In this document: positions 28,741 to 36,770 of the stretch, one piece after another
How positions within the stretch are numbered: the stretch's first letter is position 1
Layout: each line of letters opens with the position of its first letter
Assembly (NCBI GenBank): GCA_027013225.1
Contig: JALUXU010000069.1
Span: 1-64,000 of the forward strand
Direction of reading: 5' to 3'
Length of the DNA stretch: 64,000 bases
Source of the DNA: Acidihalobacter sp.
Lineage (GTDB): Bacteria; Pseudomonadota; Gammaproteobacteria; DSM-5130; Acidihalobacteraceae
The notes under the pieces: generated by a model
What the model saw: only the letters and a program-made list of their open reading frames with translations
The model's database searches: none
What the model was told of the DNA's origin: nothing
Program-made: the position numbers and the translations under genes

Positions 28741-28759
28741 GACCGGCACGAAGCCGGTC
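28741..28759. repeat. Second perfect stem-loop after the PEP-CTERM gene
   Basis: GACCGGC-ACGAA-GCCGGTC, a 7-bp stem with a 5-base loop, lies between the gene stop (28789) and the terminator. It has no T-run of its own and may protect the transcript's 3' end. Confidence 0.6.
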
Positions 28760-28788
28760 GCGAAACTGAATAAAAACCGAACGCCGGA

Positions 28789-29580
28789 TCAGACCGTCTT
28801 GCCTTGCGAACGGCGGTAACGCCAGCCGAGCAGCCCCATCAACGCCAGACCCAGCCCCATCATGCCGAGATCGCTGGGTTCAGGCAGAGCGTTCGTGGCT
28901 TGCCCTGAGAGACTGGAGTTATAACCACTGCTCGGATAGAAAGTGCCGGTGGCGATATAGGTAAACGAATAGTATTTGTTGCCACTTGCACTCGTTTGGG
29001 CTGAGTTGGGCGCGCCGGTGCCGGGACCGACCTGCGCGTTCGTCGTAAATGCGTTAGAGGTAAACGAAGACCCATTGCCATAGGTATGCGAAGCGATCAG
29101 GTTGCCGGTGCCGAATGCGGAGTTGTCCGCATTCCAGTATTCGCTCAGAGTGAATCGGGATGCCTGTGTGATACCGATGTCCTGCTGCAAGATATTGACC
29201 GGCAACGGATTGGTCAGGTTCTGCACGGTGAACTCGACGGTGCCGATGATGGGACTTCCGCTAAAAGGTGCAAGCGTTAATGCGTTAGACAAGTTAAGAG
29301 TATACTTATCACCGATAGCATTGCCGCTGAATTGCCCATCAGTTCTGAAATTGGAGACGGGACTCGGGCAACTGCTGCCGCTGCAAGCGGCCGTGATCGA
29401 CCCCCCGGCCGTCGCCACATCCTGATTCAAAGTCGATCCGCTCAGCAGGGTGGAACCTCCCTGAGTCAGTGTGTATTTGAGGCTAATGACCTGAGCCGAG
29501 GCCGCCAGCGGCGCGCCGATCAGGACGGCGGCCGCGAGGCCCGCCAAGAGTTTGGGGGTGAATATGCGTGTCTTGTTCAT
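28789..29580 (-). CDS. PEP-CTERM sorting-domain exported protein
   Basis: 263 aa from the ATG at 29578-29580 (MNKTRIFTPKLL), with AGGAG 9 bases upstream. The N-terminal signal peptide ends near ASA (about 30-33). The mature part is Ser/Thr/Asn/Gly-rich with no known enzyme fold. The C-terminus is a full sorting signal: PEP at 233-235, a hydrophobic helix at 238-253, then a basic tail (R254, R256, R257, K261). Exosortases recognise and cut at this signal. The protein is therefore a predicted substrate, probably an extracellular or matrix protein. It has its own sigma-54 promoter and terminator, so it forms a single-gene unit. Confidence 0.93.
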   Translation of the reverse strand: MNKTRIFTPKLLAGLAAAVLIGAPLAASAQVISLKYTLTQGGSTLLSGSTLNQDVATAGGSITAACSGSSCPSPVSNFRTDGQFSGNAIGDKYTLNLSNALTLAPFSGSPIIGTVEFTVQNLTNPLPVNILQQDIGITQASRFTLSEYWNADNSAFGTGNLIASHTYGNGSSFTSNAFTTNAQVGPGTGAPNSAQTSASGNKYYSFTYIATGTFYPSSGYNSSLSGQATNALPEPSDLGMMGLGLALMGLLGWRYRRSQGKTV

Positions 29581-29648
29581 TGTTTCATGCTCCTGATGGG
29601 ATTTCCAAATCGAATCTTCGCTGCCAAGGCGCGGCTTGTCTTTGTCAA

Positions 29649-29664
29649 AGCACATTGCATGCCA
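29649..29664 (-). promoter_or_regulatory. Sigma-54 (-24/-12) promoter of the PEP-CTERM gene
   Basis: The minus strand reads TGGCATGCAATGTGCT. Against the consensus TGGCACG-N4-TTGCW it keeps the -24 GG and the -12 GC exactly ten bases apart, with two mismatches in the remaining defined positions. It ends about 69 bases before the start codon, leaving a leader of roughly 57 bases. The sigma-54 activator PrsR is encoded 3.2 kb away. Confidence 0.75.
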
Positions 29665-29707
29665 ATACGTGCTACTCATTGTAATAACAGATATTATTCT
29701 GACTCTG

Positions 29708-29723
29708 CTCGCGAAATTGCGAG
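29708..29723. promoter_or_regulatory. Dyad upstream of the sigma-54 promoter (candidate activator site)
   Basis: CTCGC-GAAATT-GCGAG is a perfect 5-bp dyad with a 6-base spacer, 44-59 bp upstream of the -24 element. Enhancer-binding proteins use such dyads, often further upstream. The assignment to PrsR is a guess from position. Confidence 0.3.
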
Positions 29724-29798
29724 ATCTTATGGCCAATTTGTAAAATTTTCCGACAGTTTTCCAATGCGTCCCCGCCCGCTGCCATGGCGCGACCGTGC

Positions 29799-30905
29799 TC
29801 ATTTGGCGTCTTTGCATACTTTCCTGCGCAGGCTGGCCGCCACCCGTGGGGCGGTCTGCCCATCCCACAAAGGCGGCGCATCCCGCCTATCCCGCCTTGA
29901 CAGTTCACGCATCGCGGATTCCAGCCCGGCCGGATCTGTTAGGCGGTTTGTCCCTTGAATCAAGGTGATAGGCCGTTCCGTACTGTCCCGCAAGGTCAGG
30001 CAGGGAATGCCGAGATAAGTGGTCTCTTCCTGAATGCCGCCGGAGTCGGTGATCACCGCTCTGGCGCCGAGCACCAGATTCATGAACGCGACATAGCCGA
30101 GCGGTTCGAGCAAAGTGATGCCGGAATGGGCCGCCAGCCGGGTGTAAAGTTTTCCGACAATGAGCCGCTGGCGGGTGCGGGGATGCACAGGAAACGCCAG
30201 CGGCAGATCGTCGGCCACCGCGCACAGGGCATCGGCCAGGCGGGCCAGGGTGGCGGGGTCGTCCACGTTGGACGGCCGGTGCAGGGTGACCACGGCGTAA
30301 GCGCCCTCGCGCAGACCCAGCGCGGCGCGGGTGCCGTCCGCCTCGATACGGCCGCGCATCAGCTCGAAAGCGTCGATCATGATGTTGCCCACGCATTCTA
30401 TGCGCCCCGGCGCGATGCCCTCGCGCAGCAGGTTCTGGTCTGCGTCCTCGGAGGGCGTCCACAGCAGGCTGGCCAGCTGATCGGTGAGCACGCGGTTGAT
30501 TTCCTCGGGCATGCGCCGGTCGCCGCTGCGCAGTCCGGCCTCGAGATGGGCCACCGGAATCCCCAGCTTGGCGGCGACCAGAGCGCAGGACAGCGTGGCG
30601 TTGACGTCGCCGGCGACCACGATCCAGTCCGGCGGATCATGCCGGCATCGCGCCTCGTAAGCCAGCAGCACGCCGGCGGTCTGCGCGGCGTGGCTGCCGC
30701 TGCCCACGCCCAGCGCAGCATGCGGCTCGGGCAAGCCGAAGTCTTCCCTGAACACGCGGGACATTTCGGGATCGTAGTGCTGGCCGGCGTCCACCAGCCG
30801 GGGTTCGCACCAGCTCGCATCGCGCAAGGCGCGGTACAGCGGGCCGATCTTCATGTAATTGGGCCGCGCCGCCACGATGAGGTCGATCCGTGGCCTGCGG
30901 TTCAC
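29799..30905 (-). CDS. wecB: UDP-N-acetylglucosamine 2-epimerase, non-hydrolysing (WecB-like)
   Basis: 368 aa from a GTG at 30903-30905, giving VNRRPRIDLIVAARPNYMK. The GTG overlaps the stop of the upstream glycosyltransferase (GTGA), which decides the start. Catalytic and binding motifs are VVAGDVNATLS, HLEAGLRSGDRRMPEEINRV, TLHRPSNVDD and TDSGGIQEETTYLGIP. It makes UDP-ManNAc from UDP-GlcNAc for surface polysaccharide. It is the last gene of the minus-strand polysaccharide operon; the PEP-CTERM gene follows after 218 bp under separate control. Confidence 0.92.
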   Translation of the reverse strand: MNRRPRIDLIVAARPNYMKIGPLYRALRDASWCEPRLVDAGQHYDPEMSRVFREDFGLPEPHAALGVGSGSHAAQTAGVLLAYEARCRHDPPDWIVVAGDVNATLSCALVAAKLGIPVAHLEAGLRSGDRRMPEEINRVLTDQLASLLWTPSEDADQNLLREGIAPGRIECVGNIMIDAFELMRGRIEADGTRAALGLREGAYAVVTLHRPSNVDDPATLARLADALCAVADDLPLAFPVHPRTRQRLIVGKLYTRLAAHSGITLLEPLGYVAFMNLVLGARAVITDSGGIQEETTYLGIPCLTLRDSTERPITLIQGTNRLTDPAGLESAMRELSRRDRRDAPPLWDGQTAPRVAASLRRKVCKDAK

Positions 30906-32161
30906 GCAGCGCCTCCCGTGATCTGTTCGAGCAGGCGGGCGAGCCGGGCCGCGCCCTCGGTGCGGGCGTGTCGCTCCGGCAGGGGCGCGAGCGGCTGGCC
31001 GCGCGCCGCCCTGGCCCGGCTCAAAAAACTTTGCAGCTGCGCGGCGGCGCTTGTGGTATCTCCGGCATCGGCGACCGTGGCGATCGCTTCGGTTTGCAGC
31101 AGGCGCGCCGACTCCCCGTCGGGATCGACGAGCGCGAAGACCGGCTTGCCCAGGCCAAGGTATTCGTACGCCTTGGCCGGAATCTGGGCGTTGAAGCGGG
31201 TGCCCTGCAACAGCAAAAGCCCGTCCGCTTCGAGTTGTTCGCGCAAGGCTTCGGCGCGCGGCAGGACGGGGGCGAAATCCACCCAATCGCCGAGACCGTA
31301 TCGAGACCGAAGTTCAAGATAAGCGCCCTGCTCCGGGGTGCCCGCCACCCCGCGCAATGTCACCCGCAACCCTTCGGGCGGCGCCCCGCCCGCCGCGCGC
31401 AAGCGGGACAATACCCGGAACAAGGGTTCGGGGCTGCGCCCCTCCGGATACAGGGCCCCGCTGTGCAACAGGCGCAAGGGGCCGCCGGGGGGCTGAACGC
31501 GGGCAAGCTCATGGGCCCGGCGGGCGGCCAGGATGTTTTCATCGTAGCCATTGGGAATCAGCTCGAAGCGCACGCGATGCTCGGCATAATGCCTCTGATA
31601 GGCCTCGCGCGCGCCTTCGGTGACGAACACGCAGGCGCTTGCCTGCCGGATGACCCGGGCTTCCAGCGCCATTTGCCAGTTGCAGTCGCGCGCGGTATTC
31701 GGCATTTCGGCATAGGCCATGGGATCGCGGAAATCGGCGATCCAGGGCAGGCCGCTGCGCGCCTGCAGTTCGGCCGCGATCCAGTGCGCGGTGGCAATGG
31801 GAAAAGTGGACCAGACCGCCCGCGGCCGGAACTTTTCGATCAGCCGGCGCCCGCGCGGCACGGCGCCGATTCGCCATGAGGCCCAGCGATCGGGCCGTGC
31901 GAAACGTGCCGGATAGCGGCCGAACAGCCCCAGGTGGCGCTTGGCATCCAGCGCGAAACTGCGAAACACGCGCCCGGCGAATTCGTCATCCGACAACAGG
32001 CTGGCGTCCCGGCGCGGATAGGCGATAGTGCTCGGGGCGAGGATGAGCGGCTCCCAGCCGGCGTCGCGCAGGCCGCGCGCCATGGACAGCGTGCGCAAGG
32101 TGCCGCTGACCTCGCCGCAGGGCGGGAAGTGCCAGGCCACCATAAGAATATTTTTGTCCAT
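30902..32161 (-). CDS. Glycosyltransferase family 4-like enzyme
   Basis: 419 aa from the ATG at 32159-32161 (MDKNILMVAWHFPP). The N-terminal Rossmann domain starts with the HFPP...SGTLRTLSMARGL acceptor motif. The C-terminal GT-B domain has LLHSGALYPEGR and the donor-site block IPAKAYEYLGLGKPVFAL. Sugar and acceptor are unknown. The sequence is typical of exopolysaccharide GT4 enzymes that act at the inner membrane. It is translationally coupled to the downstream epimerase, whose UDP-ManNAc product or a derivative could be its donor; that is inference. Confidence 0.85.
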   Translation of the reverse strand: MDKNILMVAWHFPPCGEVSGTLRTLSMARGLRDAGWEPLILAPSTIAYPRRDASLLSDDEFAGRVFRSFALDAKRHLGLFGRYPARFARPDRWASWRIGAVPRGRRLIEKFRPRAVWSTFPIATAHWIAAELQARSGLPWIADFRDPMAYAEMPNTARDCNWQMALEARVIRQASACVFVTEGAREAYQRHYAEHRVRFELIPNGYDENILAARRAHELARVQPPGGPLRLLHSGALYPEGRSPEPLFRVLSRLRAAGGAPPEGLRVTLRGVAGTPEQGAYLELRSRYGLGDWVDFAPVLPRAEALREQLEADGLLLLQGTRFNAQIPAKAYEYLGLGKPVFALVDPDGESARLLQTEAIATVADAGDTTSAAAQLQSFLSRARAARGQPLAPLPERHARTEGAARLARLLEQITGGAA

Positions 32162-32183
32162 TTTGCGCTCGCCGCCTTTCAAT

Positions 32184-32342
32184 TCAATGCCGCACAGCCA
32201 GAGTCAAGGCGAGCAGGCTCAGCCACACGGCGGCCGCGCCCAGACCGATGCGCCGCGCCGGCCACGGCGTGATTCGCCACAGCCAATCGGCCGCCAGCAG
32301 GCACAGCGTGCTTTCGAGCAGCATGAGAGCAGCCAGCTTCAT
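32184..32342 (-). CDS. Small membrane protein, 52 aa, in the polysaccharide operon
   Basis: Not recognised. The frame reads MKLAALMLLESTLCLLAADW, then a short Arg-containing turn (RITPWPARR), then a second hydrophobic stretch (LGAAAVWLSLLALTLAV) and RH. Two membrane helices with a basic loop between them are predicted. It starts 10 bp after the psd-like stop and ends 22 bp before the glycosyltransferase ATG, so it fits the operon spacing. It is high-GC like its neighbours. It may be a small accessory subunit of a membrane polysaccharide complex; homologues would be needed to confirm that it is translated. Confidence 0.6.
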   Translation of the reverse strand: MKLAALMLLESTLCLLAADWLWRITPWPARRIGLGAAAVWLSLLALTLAVRH

Positions 32343-32352
32343 GCGCTATGCC

Positions 32353-33018
32353 TCATCGGTCTTCCACTTTCGTCTCCCCGGCCCGCACGCGCTGTCCCAC
32401 GCGCAGCGCGCAAGGCCAGTCAGCGGGCATTTCCAGCACCACGGTACTGCCCAGCAAGATACGCCCCAGCCGCTGTCCACGCCTCACCGCCTCGCCGGCC
32501 TCGACCCAGACTTCGATGCGCCGCGCCGCGAGGCTGGTGATCAAGCGCACCGCCACCGTGCCGCGCGAACTTCGAATGCGCACGCGTTTTTGCACCGGGC
32601 AGGTCTTGGCGCGCAGGAAGGCAAACTCGCGTCCCTCGCCATCCATGAAATTGTCGCCCTTATTCTCAACCGCTTCGACCACCCCATCGCAAGGGCTGCG
32701 CTGCACATGCACATCCCAGAAGCTGAGCGCGATGACCACATAACGGATGCCGTCCTGCACGTCCAGAGAAGTCACCAGCCCGTCCGCCGGGGCCAGCAAC
32801 CCCGATCCCGGTGGCGGATGCCTTTTTGGGTCGCGCTCGAAGAAACGGCGGAAACCGGAGGCCACCCGGCCATTTTCCAGCCAGTGTCGAACCTGCGCCT
32901 CGGGCCAGCGGCGCCTGGGCGGAAGAAACGGGCGAATCAAAGGCGACGGGTGCGGGAAGTGCCATGCCCAGAGCAGCAGCACAACGAGGCAAACGGCGAT
33001 GATCAGAATCGACAGCAT
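32353..33018 (-). CDS. Phosphatidylserine decarboxylase-like protein
   Basis: 221 aa, the size of the short PSD type. An N-terminal membrane helix (3-19) is followed by LLAPADGLVTSL, then SFWDVHVQRSPCDG, which is the PSD substrate-site block with Asp-x-His. The self-cleavage site is LGST, where Ser191 would become the pyruvoyl group. The family decarboxylates phosphatidylserine to phosphatidylethanolamine. No phosphatidylserine synthase gene is nearby and the neighbours are polysaccharide genes, so it may be a second PSD or act on another serine-linked lipid. The start lies 63 bp after the ydcF-like gene. Confidence 0.8.
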   Translation of the reverse strand: MLSILIIAVCLVVLLLWAWHFPHPSPLIRPFLPPRRRWPEAQVRHWLENGRVASGFRRFFERDPKRHPPPGSGLLAPADGLVTSLDVQDGIRYVVIALSFWDVHVQRSPCDGVVEAVENKGDNFMDGEGREFAFLRAKTCPVQKRVRIRSSRGTVAVRLITSLAARRIEVWVEAGEAVRRGQRLGRILLGSTVVLEMPADWPCALRVGQRVRAGETKVEDR

Positions 33019-33081
33019 GTTTTTCTATGCCCACCCGCGGGGGACTTTCGCAGACACGCTGATCTCAGGGTATTTCGATAT

Positions 33082-33939
33082 CTATTGCATGTGACCATCC
33101 GGGGTCCTCGTGCTTGAAATTTGAGCGATCGTCCGTCCGTTAACGGGCGCTGGAAACCAGCTGGGTATCCAGCCCCGCAAGCGATAATAGACCAATCCCA
33201 GCCATTCATGCGCGGCCCAGTCGGCCAGAGTGAGTCCCTGAGACAATCCCGGCAGCCAGGCAGCGCCATTTGCCCGGGTATGATAATCGACTGGATACGG
33301 CACCACCGGCCATCCGATCGCGCGGAAACAGCCCACCGCGCGCGGCATATCGGCCGCCGAGGTCACCAGTAGCCACACCTGGCCAGGTTTCGGATCGACA
33401 AGGCGATAGGTAAACAGGGCATTCTCGCGCGTGTTCCGGCTTCTGCTTTCGAATTCCATGCGTCGGGGAGAAATGCCGAGAGACAGGAACAAACGGCGCG
33501 CCACCTGCGCTTCCGATCCCTTGCCGCCGAAGGGACTGGCGTTGCCTCCGGTGAATACAAGCCGCGCATGAGGATAGCGACGCGCCAGTTGCAGGAAGGC
33601 CAGCAGGCGATCCCCACGAATATTCAGGGCGGTGACGTGGCGCTCCAGGCTCACTGGCAGATCAATCGCGCCGCCCAACAAGATGATACCGGTCACTTTC
33701 GTCGGCATAGGATCAGGTCGCGGGAAACGATCCTCCAGTGGACGCAGCATCCACACGCCCGCCGGTGTGACCGCAACCGTGACGAGACCGCCGAATCCCA
33801 GTGTCAGCAGTAAAAAAGCCAGAACACGCATCCGCCTTGAGGCCAGAAGCAGCAAACCCAGCAGCGCAAGCTCCACGAGCAGCATGCCTGGCCGAATGAA
33901 CAGCTCGATCAGCTTGACGATAGAGAATATTGAGATCAT
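33082..33939 (-). CDS. YdcF/ElyC-family (DUF218) membrane protein
   Basis: 285 aa. Two N-terminal hydrophobic segments (about 15-35 and 40-62) precede a DUF218 domain. That domain has GIILLGGAIDL, HARLVFTGGNASPFGG, ESRSRNTRENA and WLLVTSAADMPRAV. E. coli ElyC and SanA of this family act on envelope integrity and the lipid carrier for peptidoglycan and surface polymers; the biochemical reaction is unproven. It is the first gene of the minus-strand polysaccharide operon and divergent from the beta-helix gene. Confidence 0.85.
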   Translation of the reverse strand: MISIFSIVKLIELFIRPGMLLVELALLGLLLLASRRMRVLAFLLLTLGFGGLVTVAVTPAGVWMLRPLEDRFPRPDPMPTKVTGIILLGGAIDLPVSLERHVTALNIRGDRLLAFLQLARRYPHARLVFTGGNASPFGGKGSEAQVARRLFLSLGISPRRMEFESRSRNTRENALFTYRLVDPKPGQVWLLVTSAADMPRAVGCFRAIGWPVVPYPVDYHTRANGAAWLPGLSQGLTLADWAAHEWLGLVYYRLRGWIPSWFPAPVNGRTIAQISSTRTPDGHMQ

Positions 33940-34060
33940 GGGCGATATTCAGGTGGCCGGATTCTTTGCAAAAGACTATAAAAGGGCGTTGAAAAGACGG
34001 GAAAGTTAATTTCCAACACCCTGACGGTTCAGTTTTCACTATATATAAAGGAGAAAGACA

Positions 34061-35020
34061 ATGCCTATATCCTCCTGCGCGAAACATGGCCGGCGATTGG
34101 CATGTACCCTCGGCTTGCTGTTGGGTGGACTGGCGATAGCCGTCCCGATCAAGGCCGAGGTTCTCCAGGTCGGTCCCGGCCAAGCCTATCGCATCCCCAG
34201 CGCCGCGGCCCGCGTCGCCAAGACCGGGGACATCGTCCGAATCGCGCCCGGCCTCTACCACGATTGCGCCGTATGGCGCGCAAACAACCTTCTTATCGAA
34301 GGCGCCGGCCCGGGTGTCGTGCTGAGAGGCAAGACCTGCCAGGGCAAGGCCATTTTCGTCATCACGGGCAATCACGTCACCGTGCGGGGCATCCGCTTCG
34401 AGAAGGCACGGGTTCCCGATGGCAATGGCGCGGGCATCCGCGCATCGGGCCGGTATCTGTCCGTCATCGATGACCAGTTCATCGACAATCAAGAAGGCAT
34501 TCTCGCCGGCAACATTCCAGGCGGCCGCATCGTCATCCGCCACAGCCGCTTCATCCACAACGGCACCTGCATATCGAGGCTGGGTTGCGCCCACGGCGTA
34601 TATGTCGGCCATATCGCCCTGCTGAAGATCATCGACTCGGTGTTTTACGCCACCCAGGTCGGCCATGACATCAAGTCAAGGGCGCTGAAAACCGTGCTTA
34701 TCGGCAACCGCATCGAAGACGGCCCCGACGGCACCGCAAGTTACGAAGTGGACATTCCCAATGGCGGAACGCTCATCATGCACGGCAATATCATCGAAAA
34801 AGGGCCGAACAGCGACAACCACGGCACGGCGATCATGATCGGGGAAGCGGGGAACCTGCAACCCTCGCAAGGAATCCTCGTGCAAAACAACACCTTCATC
34901 AACAATGGCCCGCCCACTGTGTTCGTGCGCAATTTGACGCCGACGCCAGCCCGTCTGGCCAACAACATCTTCAAAGGCAATGAGACAACGCCGCTCGTGG
35001 GCAAGGGTCCTATACATTAG
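34061..35020 (+). CDS. Exported right-handed beta-helix protein
   Basis: 319 aa. A signal peptide covers about 1-32 (basic start, then LGLLLGGLAIAVPIKA). The mature part starts with the LQVGPGQAYRIPSAAARVAKTGDIVRIAPG block typical of parallel beta-helix (NosD/pectate-lyase-like) proteins. It continues with repeats of about 22-25 residues (NNLLIEGAG, NHVTVRGIRF, GRIVIRHSRF, ALLKIIDSVF). Such folds bind or cut polysaccharides; no catalytic triad can be assigned. AAGGAG stands ahead of the ATG. It lies next to the polysaccharide operon, so a periplasmic role in polymer handling is possible. Confidence 0.82.
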   Translation: MPISSCAKHGRRLACTLGLLLGGLAIAVPIKAEVLQVGPGQAYRIPSAAARVAKTGDIVRIAPGLYHDCAVWRANNLLIEGAGPGVVLRGKTCQGKAIFVITGNHVTVRGIRFEKARVPDGNGAGIRASGRYLSVIDDQFIDNQEGILAGNIPGGRIVIRHSRFIHNGTCISRLGCAHGVYVGHIALLKIIDSVFYATQVGHDIKSRALKTVLIGNRIEDGPDGTASYEVDIPNGGTLIMHGNIIEKGPNSDNHGTAIMIGEAGNLQPSQGILVQNNTFINNGPPTVFVRNLTPTPARLANNIFKGNETTPLVGKGPIH

Positions 35021-35234
35021 CGCCCATTCATGCGCCGGGACAGCTGAAACGGCCCCGAATCTCTCATTCGGCCGCTGGTGAAACCTGATAGACTGCTGAT
35101 TGGCAACAGCATGCTTTATCTATTGTCAAACAGCGAAATGTAACTGGGCTCACGCATTCTCGCGTCCTAAGGATAAAACTCTCGAGCGTGCTTACTCCCA
35201 ACCCTTTGTTCTTTCTCATTACACGCGTATTTTC

Positions 35235-36737
35235 ATGATCAGATTTTTCCGCCTTTTCAGAATCCTCCCTTTTTTCTTTCTTGGCTTTGCTCATCCAGGC
35301 ATGGCGTCCGGATTGTTTCCAGACAATGCCGAGTGGTTCAACGTCAGCAGACCGCTGACCAATACCGATTTGGCCGGGCGGGTCGTATTGCTGGATTTTT
35401 TCACGCCGGGTTGCATCAACTGCATCCACACCTTGCCGGAGCTCAAGCGCTTGCAACGAGAATTTGGCGATCGCCTCTTGATCATAGGGGTCAATTCACC
35501 CAAGTTTACCGCTTCACAAAAAGCATCCAATATCAAGGGATTCATCGCCCGGTATCATTTGCGGTACCCCATCGTGACCGATAAGGGGATGAGCCTGTGG
35601 CGCCTCTATCATGTCTATGCCTGGCCTACCCAGATTTTGTTGGGGCCGAGATTGCAGCCGGTAGAAACCTTCGTCGGCGAAGGCCATTACGCCGCCATCC
35701 GCGCCGCCGTCATCAAAACCCTCGACCGCTCGCAGGCGAGTGGTTTGCTTGAAGACCGGCCTTTGCCCTTGCAGAGCCCTCCCGCTGGCCATGGCCGCTT
35801 GCTTCAACCTGGCAAGGTAGCCGTAGCGGGTCAGTGGGTGGCTGTGAGCGATACAGGCCACAATCGCATCCTTTTATTCAATCGCCATGGCAAGCTTCTG
35901 CTCACCATCGGGTCAGGTCTATCCGGCAGAACCGACGGTCCCTCGCAAAGCGCCCGTTTCGACAGTCCTCAAGGGCTCGCCTTCAAGGGCGACTCGCTGT
36001 ATGTCGCCGATACCGGCAACCAGCTGATCCGCCGGATTCGTTTGCCTGAAGGTACGGTTTCGACGGTGGCCGGCACCGGTCATAGAGCGTATGGCATTCA
36101 GGGTATGCATACCGCCCTTAAAACCAGCCTGAATTCGCCTTGGGGCCTGGAATTCGTAGGCGATACGCTATACATCGCCATGGCGGGAGACAACCAGGTC
36201 TGGCGCTATGAAATATCAACCGGTCTGATCGGACCTTACGCAGGAAGTGGGCGCGAAGGTTTATCCAAAGGTTCATTGCTGCATGCGCGCTTTGCCCAAA
36301 GCAGCGGGCTGGCCTATCACCGCGGAACACTCTATGTGGCCAACCCCGAATCCTCATCGGTGAGCACTATCGATATGGCCTCAGGACGGGTGAATATACT
36401 CATTGGCCTCGGCCTGTTCGAATTCGGCTTCCGCGATGGGCCTTCTCCAGAGGCATTGCTTCAGCATGACCAGGGACTGGCGTGGCTGGATGGTAAACTC
36501 TACATTGCGGACACGTTCAACAACGCCATTCGCGTTTATGATCCTCCCAGCCAGCGCGTCACCACCCTGAGCCGCGCGCTCAATTACCCGGGAGGAGTGG
36601 CGAAGTTTTCCGATCACACCCTTCTGGTGGCGGACACCAATGCCAACCGGCTGGTTTTGCTCGACATCCGCACCGCCAAGGTTGAACCCTGGCCGGTTAC
36701 CGGAGTGCCCTTGGCCGCCTCAGCCGGCACGCATTGA
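35235..36737 (+). CDS. Exported thioredoxin-like / NHL-repeat protein
   Basis: 500 aa from the ATG at 35235-35237 (MIRFFRLFRILP). A signal peptide covers about 1-25. A thioredoxin-like domain (about 40-165) carries CINC at C60-C63 after FFTPG, the AhpC/TlpA-type context. The rest is a six-bladed NHL beta-propeller (about 185-490) with recurring LYVADTGNQLIRRI-like strands. The layout resembles NHLRC2-type proteins. The redox partner and ligand are unknown. The gene stands alone between the beta-helix gene and rnhB, and its 3' end faces rnhB across 33 bp. Confidence 0.85.
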   Translation: MIRFFRLFRILPFFFLGFAHPGMASGLFPDNAEWFNVSRPLTNTDLAGRVVLLDFFTPGCINCIHTLPELKRLQREFGDRLLIIGVNSPKFTASQKASNIKGFIARYHLRYPIVTDKGMSLWRLYHVYAWPTQILLGPRLQPVETFVGEGHYAAIRAAVIKTLDRSQASGLLEDRPLPLQSPPAGHGRLLQPGKVAVAGQWVAVSDTGHNRILLFNRHGKLLLTIGSGLSGRTDGPSQSARFDSPQGLAFKGDSLYVADTGNQLIRRIRLPEGTVSTVAGTGHRAYGIQGMHTALKTSLNSPWGLEFVGDTLYIAMAGDNQVWRYEISTGLIGPYAGSGREGLSKGSLLHARFAQSSGLAYHRGTLYVANPESSSVSTIDMASGRVNILIGLGLFEFGFRDGPSPEALLQHDQGLAWLDGKLYIADTFNNAIRVYDPPSQRVTTLSRALNYPGGVAKFSDHTLLVADTNANRLVLLDIRTAKVEPWPVTGVPLAASAGTH

Positions 36738-36770
36738 CGCCCTTGTGATGGCTGTTTCTGCCAGTCCTTA

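Noticed and set aside
29955-31322. 455-codon open frame on plus, antisense to the epimerase and glycosyltransferase
   Set aside because: A by-product of high GC content opposite two genes with full catalytic motifs; low-complexity Gly/Ala/Gln/Arg-rich product.
33954-33970. Sigma-54-like sequence TGGCC...TTGCA upstream of the beta-helix gene
   Set aside because: The -24 GG and -12 GC are 11 bases apart; sigma-54 promoters need 10.
35101-35115. Sigma-54-like sequence TGGCAACAGCATGCT upstream of the thioredoxin/NHL gene
   Set aside because: GG and GC are 9 bases apart, so spacing is wrong.
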